Below, piece by piece: positions 44,301 through 56,300 of a DNA stretch of 64,000 bases; the stretch's first letter is position 1, and each line of letters opens with the position of its first letter. The stretch comes from Polynucleobacter sp. MWH-HuK1 (GTDB lineage Bacteria; Pseudomonadota; Gammaproteobacteria; Burkholderiales; Burkholderiaceae). The notes below the pieces were generated by a model. That model worked only from the letters and a program-made list of their open reading frames with translations. It ran no database searches and was not told the origin of the DNA. Both the position numbers and the translations under genes were made by a program. The stretch is taken from the NCBI RefSeq assembly GCF_018881815.1, contig NZ_JACVPP010000001.1, positions 2,086,722-2,150,721 of the forward strand, written 5' to 3'.

Positions 44301-47300
44301 TGCACAGTATCGGTACCTGCTGATGCAGCTTCAATCACTTTATCGGCATAAGAGTACACAACATAGGTGTCGTTACCCAAACCACCAATGAGAGTATCGC
44401 CACCAGCAGTACCAACTAAAGTACCACCTGCACCATCAAGCACATCATTACCAGCTAAGCCCAAAAGGGTTTGGTTAGCCACACTAGAACCTGTGAGGAT
44501 GTCGTTAGTGGCGGAGCCAGTGATGGTGAGGCTGGAATCTTGATTAAGATTACCCTGCGTAAGAACAATAGTTCCATATTTAATACTTTGGACAACATCG
44601 ATTTCAGTATTAGGAGATCCATCAAACTGAATAAATTCGGTTCCTGCCAAGATGATGTCTAGACCATCGGCGCCGCTAATCGTAATACCGGCATTCATTC
44701 CAGAGGAGCTAACACTATTTACTACGTAGTTATAACTCGTATACAAACCACTAAACAGGGCCCTATCCGTACCAGCACCACCGCTGATCAGATCGTTGCC
44801 AGCACCACCGCGCAAGATGTCATCACCTGCTGCGCCATAGATCGTGTCATTACCTGCTCCGGCATCAATCGAGCTGCCACCACTATAGGCAGTTAAGGTG
44901 TCATTAAAGCTTGAACCAATCAAGTTCTCAAAGCCACGGACGGTATCACTACCGGCTGCGCCAGTAGCCGTCTGCCAAGTAGTGCCACCACCCAGGTCTA
45001 CACTCACACCGCCTAAGGCAGAGCGATAAGACAAGGTATCAATACCAGCACCACCATCTAATTTATCGCTACCAGCACCACCGTCAATCGTGTTGCCGCC
45101 AGAGTTCCCCGTAATCGTATCGTCATACTCAGAGCCACGGATGTTCTCAATCGAAAAAAGTGAGGCATTGCCACCAACACCAGTAGCGCTACCGTTTTGC
45201 ACGTTATCGTTATTAATACCAGAGTCGTTTAAGACAACCGTAATGCCAGAGCTGTGCAATCTAAAGTCTGCTGTATCGCTGCCAGCGCCGCCCATTAAAG
45301 TGTCGTTACCACCATTACCTTGCAAGGTATTAGTGCCTAGATCACCAATAAGGGTGTCGTTATATAAAGTGCCGGTAATGTTCTCAATATTTTTAAGTTT
45401 GTCAGTACCTGCGTTAGCAAGCAACTCATTACCATCAGCTACTGTTACGCTGCTATAGCCATTGGCATCTTTGATAGACAGATCAACCGTCACACCAGTC
45501 AGACTACCGGTAACCTCATTGTTGGTAATCATGGCTTCGCCGTAAGTAACCCAGTCGCTACCAAGGCCGCCATCTAAAGTATCGTTGCCATCTAAACCTC
45601 TTAAGACGTTCTCACCAGCATTGCCTGTTAGAACGTCGTTAAAGCGTGAGCCCACTAAGCGATCGATACCAATCAGGGTATCTATACCATCGGCGCCAGC
45701 AGATGTACCCCAGCTCCAACCATTTAAATCTAAGCCGCTACCATAGTTAGCAACCGATGAGGTATATACACCTACACCCAGGTTAACGGTGACACCAGCG
45801 CTAGCCCACTTATAAGATGCGGTATCGCTACCATCAATACCACCAATCAAAATATCATTACCAAGGCCGCCCGAGAACCAATCATTACCACTACCACCAA
45901 TGAGGGTGTCGGCACCAGATCCACCGCGGACCCCTTGCATACCAATGAGGATGTCATTACCACCGCTGTTAGAGGCAGTACCATAAGACATACCACTTAT
46001 ATTGGTTGCGCCAATATAAGTGGTGTTTAAAGCGATGTTGGCATCTACTCCAGTAGATAGTCGCGCGATCACGCTAGTCGTAGCATCTTGATAGTCTGCC
46101 CAATCAACTGTGCGATCCACTAAGTGGCCTGGCAAACCATTACCAATACCAATTAAAGTATCGGCGCCTAAGCCTCCGCGCAAGAAGTTACCCGAAGTAG
46201 AGCCGATTAAGGTATCGGCAAACTTAGTACCCACAATACCTTCGATGTTGTACAAGGTATCAGGACCCATTTGGGTGTTGACAATACCAGTGATAGTGTT
46301 CGTTTGTGAACCTAGATTAATGCCGCCCAATGTCAAATTGGTCGTTCCAGTGCTAGCACCCAAGTTAGCGGTAATGCCCATCGTAAAGACAGAGCTGTTG
46401 TAATCAACCCAGTCGGTACCACGTTCAGCGCTATTACCGCCAAAGAAGGTGTCTAGGCCGCCACGGCCTTCAAACCAATCACTTGAAGTGCCGCCAATAA
46501 ATAAGTCAGACTGGGCGGTACCCTCAATCACTTCAACGGATTGCAAGTAATCAACGCTACGGCTTGCTAATAAGCTAGTGACATTACCACTAGAGAAGTT
46601 ATCGTAGTTTTGACCCTTAAAGACGATGTAATCATTTAAGGTGGCGGCACTAACTAAATCAACCGCCTTGACCATAATGCCTTTAACGCCAGCGCTTAAA
46701 TTATCAAATGCGCTATAGTTAACAGTATCCGAACCAAGGCCCCCATTAAGGCGGTCATAGCCACCGCTTGAGAAAAGGGTATCTGAACCAGAACCGGCTT
46801 CTAGCCAATCATTGCCAGCGCCGCCAGTGAGTGAGTCGCCAGCCGCACTGCCAACCAACATATTATTTTGGGTGTACTGGGCACTAGTAGCGCTCACGCT
46901 ATTGCCTGCTACTACGGTATAGGTCTCATACCCTGCAAAGCTACCGTTATTACCATTAGTAGTGTAATTATTAATACCAAGCTGTACTTGGGTACCAGCA
47001 GCGCCAAAGTTACCCACTAAAGTTTGGGTATCCAATAAAGTTTTACCAAAGCCATCGGCATAAGTGCGGGTATAGATATTGGTATCAGCACCTGTGCCAC
47101 GTTCAGTAAAGGTATAGCTATTGCCTGTGAGTGCACTTGTATCGACTTTGACTGTGCTAGTGCCTACTGAATCGATAAAGCGATCACTGCCGCCAGCACC
47201 TAAGGTCATGATGTAGGTGTCGTTACCAGCGCCTCCAATTAAAGTGTCGTTACCAGAGCCACCATCCAAGGTGTCATTACCTGCACCTGAGGTGATGGTG

Positions 47301-50300
47301 TTGTTGAGGGTGTTGCCTACACCAATAAAGTTACCAGCACCGATAAATTCGAGATTTTCAATGCCCTCTCCAACCGTCCCTGTCGCCGTATTAATAGAAA
47401 TGGGACTTAATGCATAACTATTTAAGGTGGTTCGAATCGCATCAATTCCTCCACCAATAAGCTGTAAATTTAATCCTGCATTAGGATCCAATGGATCACT
47501 GATTAAACTCAATGAGCCTGGATCTGCGGCATACCAAGTTGGGTCAAATACAGGAGCATTACCATTGCTGTAATCTACATGCGTTGGACTCTCTTTTACG
47601 ATATCTCCCACATTATCAACATAATAAATATCGTTGCCAGGTCCACCTAGCATGGTATCGGCGCCAGTACCACCAATTAAAGTGTCATTACCAGTACCAC
47701 CTTGCAATACATCACTACCTGAACCACCTTTGATGACATCATCACCCCCCAAGCCAATTAGACCAATGCCAGAAACGTTTTGTGATCCATCTAAATTATC
47801 AGCTGCATTGGTAGCAACAATGATTTCTATATTAGAGAGACGATCGGTAACGCCACCACCAGTGACAATTAGATTTCCCGAGGAAATTTCTGTAGTTAAA
47901 TTAATTCCATTAAGACTATCGCCAACAACATTAGGGTCTTGCTGATTAGAATTTAACCCAGGTGCCAAATAGAAAACTATGTCTTCACCAGATCCACCAT
48001 CAATGGTGTCTGAGCCTTTGCCTCCGATAAGTGTGTCATTGCCTGCATCACCATATAAAACATCATCACCAGCAAGCCCACTTACCGTATCATCACCATT
48101 ACCAGCCCGAATAGCATCAGAACCCAAGGATCCGGTAATCATTTCGCCGTCAGATGTACCTAAAATTGTTGTAATAACCTGGTTCTTTGCAATGCTTAAA
48201 CCAACATCGATTTGAGTTAATGGCGAACCATCAAACAGTATGGTCTCAACAGAAGATCGAACGATATCTATTCCATCGGGGCCTACTAAAGTTAGCGCAC
48301 TAGAACCAATCGTAATTTGATAATCGTTACGCGCACCTGAAAAGACCGCAAAATCACTTCCACTACTACCATCTAAAGTGTCGTTGCCCGCACCACCACG
48401 TAAAGTGTCACTACCGGAGCCACCAACTAAAATATTATTGAATGCATTTCCGGTAATAAAGAAGTCACTAGCACCAAGATAGGTAACGTTTTCAATATTT
48501 TGATTATTGCCGCCATAAAGGCTGTAATTTAAAGATGCCAATCCTGTTGGCCAATCACTTGCCAAAAGAACACCATCTATTCCATCGCCACCATCAATCT
48601 GATCAGAGCTTGAGTGAATCGTAATAACGTCATCACCTGCACCGCCAAAAATACTATTGAGACCCGATCCACCATCTATCGTATCGTTGCCAAGTCCGCC
48701 AGCGAGAGAATCATTACCATCAGCGCCATCTATCGTATCGTTACCCGATCCACCATCTATTGTATCGTTGCCACCAAGTCCATAAATAACATCATTGCCG
48801 CCATTACCAGCGATCACATCGATTCCGGTAGTGCCCCTCATTGTTTCAGGGGCGTCAGTACCCTGCTGTACAAATACAGCCTGACTATTTAGAAGAGAAG
48901 TTGGTACGGAAAGAATTTTTCCATCACTAAATTTAATGTATTCAACATCATTAAAGATAATGTCACTACCGCTAGAAGAGGCCACAGTAATGGCATCTAC
49001 AGAATACTGATAACTCCAAGATCCCAAATCGGCGACTGGCGAATTAATCACCACTTCATCAGTACCGGCACCGCCATGAAAAACATCATTACCAGCAGAA
49101 CCTATTAATGTGTCATCGCCAGCGCCAGCAAAAAGAGTATCACCATCAAGCCCATTTGCACTAACGGCGGTCAGTATGTCGTTACCCTGACCCGCAGTAA
49201 TAATATTGATATCAGCACTGCCCGTGAAAGTAACATTAGCCACTCCACCATAGGTAAGGTTTTCAACGCCAGATACACGGGCAGAATCTCCGAGGGAATA
49301 AACCAAGCTAGTAGTAATAACAGTATCGATACCTCCACCACCCAAGACAACATCGCCAGCATCATCAGCATAAATGGTGTCATTGCCAGAGCCTCCATCC
49401 ATGGTGTCATTACCAAGACCGCCAAATAGATAATCATCCCCAGCAGAGCCATAAAGCACATCATCACCAGCAAGCCCAAAAATCGAGTCACTACCTATAC
49501 CACCCCTGATAGCATCGGATCCTGACGTACCAGAAATAGTTCCACCGCTATCACCACCTAAAATTGTTGTAATAATTTGCCTTCTTGAAATACTCAAGCC
49601 CACATCAATTTGAATCTGTGGAGACATGTCAAAAGCAATTGTTTCAATTGATGACTTAACAATATCAGTGCCATCGGGCCCTACAAGCGTTAGATCATTA
49701 AGGCCAATGACAATCGAATAGTTATCGCGAGTACCAGCAAATACGGCAAAGTCGGCACCCGCACCACCATCTAAGGTATCGTTGCCCAAATCACCGCGCA
49801 GAGTATCATTACCAGCAGCGCCAGTAATAATGTTATTACCAAGATTTCCCGCAAGACTTAGATCAGCGTTCCCATAACCAGTAATTCCCTCTAGATTAGC
49901 TCCTAATTTATATGACACACTTGAATAAACAAAATCGTTACCGGCAGAGCTGCTCTCTATTGCTACATCGTCAGTATTATCAATGTAGAAGGTATCATTA
50001 CCCATACCACCAATCATAGTGTCAATACCGATACCACCATCCAAAGTATCGTTTCCAGAACCACCAGTAATCGTATTGCTCAATTCATTACCAACCAAAC
50101 GAACTGATAATGCAGCATTATTGGCTGTTAAATTTTCTATATTGCTTCCTAAAGAATAAGAAACATTAGAGAAAACCAAATCAATACCTTCGCCATTATT
50201 TTCGAATATGGCATCAGCAGAATTATCTACAAAATAGGTATCATTGCCCGCCCCACCGATTAGAGCATCAATCCCCAGATCACCGTCTAAAATGTCATTT

Positions 50301-53300
50301 CCTACTCCGCCAGTAATAATATTGGTTAGCGAATTACCGACAAGAACAAGACCGGTCGATGAATTGGCAACTAGATTCTCAAAATTACTTTGCAGTCTAT
50401 AAGTAACGCTTGAATAGACTGTATCAATACCTTGGTTAGCGCCTTCAATCAAATAGTCACTCGAGGTATTTATAAAGTAGACATCATCGCCAAGACCACC
50501 AGTTAAAGTATCATCGCCAGCTCCGCCATCAAGCGTGTCATTGCCTGCACCACCAATTAGGGTATCGTTGCCATCGCCTGACTGGAAAGTATCTGCTAAT
50601 GCACCACCTATTAAATAGTCTTTGGATACGGTACCAGAGATATTGAGGTAGCCATTGGTCTCGCGGGATGCATCAACTTTAAGACCGCTAGAAAAATCAT
50701 AGCTATTATTCCAATCACTTACATCAATGACTAACGTTTGGCTAGTGGCAATATTAGAGTCTGCCAATACAAAACCTAATTGGGTATTCCATGCGGTACT
50801 ATTAACAAAAGTAACTCTCTCAATGCCGCCAAATGTAGCAGGTAGCACCCAATCATTTCCGGAGCCGCCACCGACAAAATTATTAATAATTAATCGGTCA
50901 TAGCCTAAACCACCTTGAATATTGAGGTTTGCCTCTCCAAAAACACCGGTGCCATGACCAACCATTGTGATGACATCATCGCCCGCACCAGCATCTACAG
51001 TTGCAAAGAACTCCCAAATATTTAATGAGTCATTGCCATCCCCGCCTAAGATGCTTGTAGTGGCATCTCTATAGTTGGAGTCAATCCAGGTTTGCGTAAT
51101 CGTGTCATTACCAGCGCCGCCATCCAATAAGCCTTTGCCAGTAATAGTGTCATCACCATCTCCGCCTAATGCGGTGCCACCATCAGAGCCTAGCTGAAGA
51201 TTATCATTGCCAATGCCGCCATCAAGTACATCAACACCTAAACCAGCTCCGCCGATTAAGGTGTCATTACCAGAGCCACCATAGAGTGTGTCATTACCAA
51301 CGCCACCATCTAAAGTGTCATTATCAGCGCCACCATCGAGGGTATCATCTCCAGCCAAGCCAAATAAAGTGTCATTGCCGGCATTGCCAAAGAGAACATC
51401 ATCACCAGCATCAGTTCCAACTAAAGAATCAGCAATACTAGTACCCTGCAACATTACACCCGCCTCACGCAAGGTCACCTGCTGATTATCAAACTTTAGA
51501 TACCGAATAGAATAGAGCACATCTTGTTCTTGCGTCTGATTATTAATAACAGACACATAACTCTGGTTTGCACTATCAATTAACCTAGTCCAAGTGTAGG
51601 CAGAAGAGTTGCCCGCATAAATAGCGGTATCTGTACCATCACCACCATATAAGGTGTCATTGCCCGCACCACCAGTTAAAGTATCATCGCCAGCTCCGCC
51701 ATCAAGCGTGTCATTGCCTGCACCACCAATTAGGGTATCGTTGCCATCGCCTGACTGGAAAGTATCTGCTAATGCACCACCTATTAAATAATCGGCTTTT
51801 GTAGTCCCTGTGATATTGAGATAGCCATTGGTCTCGCGAGATGCATCTATCTTAAGTCCAACCCAGTCGCTATCTGAATGACTTAAATTTATATCCCAAT
51901 TTAAAGTATCGATAACTAAAGTTTGGCCAGCGGCAATATTAGAGTCCGCCACAACAAAGCCAAATTGCGTATTGAGGGCTTGTGTATTTTTAAAGGTAAT
52001 TCGCTCAACACCACCAAAAGTTGCAGGTAAAGTCCAGTTACCCCAAGCGCCACCAGCATAGCCATCAATCACTAGCTGGTCATATCCAGTGCCGCCCTGA
52101 ATATTAAAACCAGCAGTAGAGTCTGCTGCAGTTCCATTATTTTCATGGATAGTGATGATGTCATCGCCCGCACCAGCATCTACAGTCGCAAAAAATTCTG
52201 TTACTTGAATTTGGTCGTTGCCATCACCACCAAGAATGACATTATTACTTGCGAGGGCTAAGCTTTCATCTCTAGTTTGCTGACGGATTACGTCATTACC
52301 AGCGCCACCATCCAATAAGCCTTTGCCAGTAATAGTGTCATCACCATCTCCGCCTAATGCGGTGCCACCATCAGAGCCTAGCTGAAGATTATCATTGCCA
52401 ATGCCGCCATCAAGTACATCAACACCTAAACCAGCTCCGCCGATTAAGGTGTCATTACCAGAGCCACCATAGAGTGTGTCATTACCAACGCCACCATCTA
52501 AAGTGTCATTATCAGCGCCACCATCGAGGGTATCATTGCCAAATCCACCAAACAGAATGTCATTTCCGGAAAATCCATAAACAGTATCATTACCATCTTT
52601 TGCATCAATATAATCTGGAGCAATCGTTCCGCTCAAAAGCTCACCCAGATCGCTACCCATAATCATATTTTGGGAAACAACTGCGTTTGAAATATTTGAC
52701 TGGACTGTCTCTAAATGCCCATATCCATCTGTATAACTAGCAATTAGTCTTAGCGGCTGACCTATAACCCCAGATGTTACTAAATAGGAAGTACTGTTAG
52801 CACCAGAAATATTGATCCAACCCATAGGGTCAACCTGTCCGTTAAGATAGGTTCCCGCCTGCCACTGATAAGTAATCGAGCCCAATCCATCTTGATCGCC
52901 GATGGGATCAACCGTTGCCATAATTGTTGAATCTTTAAATGGCGTACTAGGAATGGCAATTCCGCCAGTAGGTAAATCATTAACGTTTGCGACTATGTAA
53001 TTAGCGCTGATGAACTGAGTCGTTCCACCATAAACATCAGTTGTTTGAGCAACTAGTCGAACATTCTTGCCAACATAACTCTGATCGGATGGAATATTAA
53101 GCTGTGATGAACCACTAGAGAGAGTATTCCATTGCCCACCACTATATTCCTGCCATGTATATGCATATTGAGCAATGGACCCGTCTGGATCAGTTAAACC
53201 AGAGATAACAGAGGTAATTGTGGCGCCCTCTTCAAAAACACCATTTAGCAATAGTGCCCCCGATGCTTCGGCATCAGAAACGATGCTTACTAACATACTT

Positions 53301-56300
53301 CCAGTGGTAGACAAGACACCACCAGATCCCTGAAGACCGCCATTGCCATCACTAAAAGTCCAATCTAATTGAACACTAGATGGAGGTGTGTCACTTAAAT
53401 TACTGTAGGTAATTTGATGAAGTGCAGAATTAACAAGCGCTTGAGTAGCATTTGCATTGAAAACCAAAGACAAAATGCCGGTATTTGTTGCGACATTGCC
53501 TATCACAATGCCATCCACTACCAACGGAGCATTTGGCGAAAATGGACTTAATGTTGAATTGCCAGGTCCGGCATTAAAGTTACTAGTGAAATAATCGTCT
53601 GAATTTACGCCGCTATGACGAATAATTGTTAAGGTGGCGTTGTTATATCCAAGTCGATTAAGGTCATCATCAGAAATATTGACATCAGCATCCAAAACTA
53701 CAGGCAAAGAATTTTCATGGTATACCGGTCTACCATTGAGAATATTGTTTGAATCAAAGGAAGAATCCAATACGCCATTGGTGTTATAACGAACAGTGAC
53801 GCCTCCCCCAGTAACCAGAATTTTTCCGTCGGATTGTAAAACCGCTGCCATGCCTGATTCACTACTAGAAACTCTAGTAGTGACAATGCCATTTGACCCA
53901 AATGAACCATCTAATGAACCATCTGCGTTATAACGAACCAACCCTATGGCTCTACTGGAACCATATGCTGTACCAACAGCAATAATTTTTCCATCGGATT
54001 GAACTAGAATTTTACGAACCTGATCAGACCCCCCAATATCTGTAGTTAACTTTCCATCGGTTGAAAAGCTAGTATCAAGAGAGCCATTACTGTTGTAACG
54101 AATCAAAGAGTAGTCGTTATTACTTGACCCTCCTGCCAATATCTTGCCATCCGCCTGAATAGCAACGCTATAAAAATATTCACTACCAGAATTAATTGAA
54201 TCTGAACTTATTCCATCGCCAGAAAAAGTAGCGTCAATACTTCCATCTGCGTTATAACGGACAATTTGATTGGCTGAATTTCCGCCAAGCTGATAGGCAT
54301 AACCAGCCACCAATATTTTTCCATCAGACTGAATAGCAAGGGCTTGGCCAATTTCCTGTTTTGAGCCAAAATCACTGCCAGCTTTTCCGTCATAAGAAAA
54401 TGAATTATCCAAACTACCGTCTGAGTTAAACCGTACAAGCGCAAAATCACTTGTGGTTCCATTAAAACTCTCGCCAGCAAGAACAATTTTTCCATCAGAC
54501 TGAATAGCAAGATCGTACGCATAGTCTCTACCGCTACCTATTGCAGTGGTAGCCCAACCATCAGAAGAAAAACTTGTATCCAGCGATCCATCAGCGTTAT
54601 AACGAACAACAGCAAAATCAGATACAGTTGAATCAATAGATCTATAAGCACTACCGCCTAAAATAATTTTCCCAAAAGCATCTACGGCAACACCCCAAGC
54701 AACACTATTTTGATAATTAGTTGGCGACGCAGTAATTGTGGTTGTTAACCAACCATCAGAAGAGAATGAAGTATCCAGGGTTCCATCAAGGTTATAGCGA
54801 GCACCCCACATGTCTGGATACATAGCTCCAGATAGACCCCCATTACCAACGATAATAATCTTTCCACTAGCATCAAGCGCTATATCAAGAGCTTGGGCAG
54901 AGATTTGCTCCCCAACAAAAGGTACGATTCCATCTCCAACACCAAATGTTGGCGCATCATTTACGTTATCAACGTTAACAGCTAAAGTTTGGGTAGTAGT
55001 GGTACCAAACACAGTTGAGTCACCTACTACTACGCGCAACTGATATGTTGGTATCGCCTCATAATCTAGCGGTGATACAACTGATAAAATATGGGTTACA
55101 GGATCAAAAGAAAACGCCGATGGAAGCGCGCCGCCATCAAAATTTAATACCTGCCAACTACTGATTGCTCCGCCGTCAGGATCTATAGCGTTTATATAAA
55201 AAGATGTATTTGTAGAATTTTCTTCTACAGAAAAAGATGAAGCCGAGGTAATAATTGGATTGTCATTTACAGGGGTGATATTCATATTCACAGTACCTGT
55301 GGCGCTCATTGCACCGCCGGTACCTTGTGCACCAGTATTTCCATCATTAAATACAAGATCAATCTGTACACTAGCAGGAGGGGCATTGCTAGTATTGCTG
55401 TATTGCAAGCTCTGTAATACTTGATTAACGAAATCGTTTGCTGCGTTTGCATTAAAAGTAATTGTTGCAGAGCCAGCGCCGCTTGTGGTGACCACGCCAA
55501 CCTCTGTTGTGCCGCCAAGAACTATGCGCGTTCCACTAACCAAATCAATCGAGCTACCACGGTCATAAAAGTAAAAATGGTCTTCGGCGTTACTAGCCCC
55601 ATGTCGCGTAAGCGAAATAGATGCGCCGTTATAGCTTGTTACATTTAGTTGAGCATCATAAATACTGATATAGGGGTTAGATGCTGGTGGTTGTGGGCTT
55701 ATAAATTGAGGGTTATTGCCCTCAACATAAGTAGGCGCGTAACTTAATGAATCAGGCGAACCAAAAGTAACATCTGTACTGCCATCAATATTTAATCTCG
55801 CAAAAGAAAGCTGTGAGTTTGGAGATGTCCCAACGATGACAATTTTGCCATCGGGTTGAGTTACAACGCTGTATGCTACATCAGTACCACTCCTATTATC
55901 TAGCCTTACATAACCATCGCCAGAAAATGAAGTATCTAGAGTGCCATTAGGGTTAATTCGCGCAACTGTAAAGTCAACAGTTTCAAGACCACTCGTTGAG
56001 CTTCCTACAATCAGAATCTTTCCATCTGGCTGCTGCTCCATGCCGCCAAATGAATTAAATTTAGAGCCTGATGGTAGAGATAACTTTCCGCTACCATTAA
56101 AGCTTGTATCTAAACTGCCATCTGGGTTATATCGAACCAGTGATGCGCCGCTAGAGCCACTCGTACTGCCTGCAACTAAGATTTTTCCATCGATTTGTAT
56201 CGATATGCCATAAATTTTATTGCCAAAGGTTTGGGTATCAACCCCATCTGAGGAAAAAGAAGGATCTAAGGTACCATCAGCGTTGTATCGGACAATTCCA

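Noticed and set aside
47420..47450. GGTTCGAATC sequence resembling a tRNA T-loop
   Set aside because: It lies inside the giant coding sequence and has no matching acceptor or anticodon stems around it.
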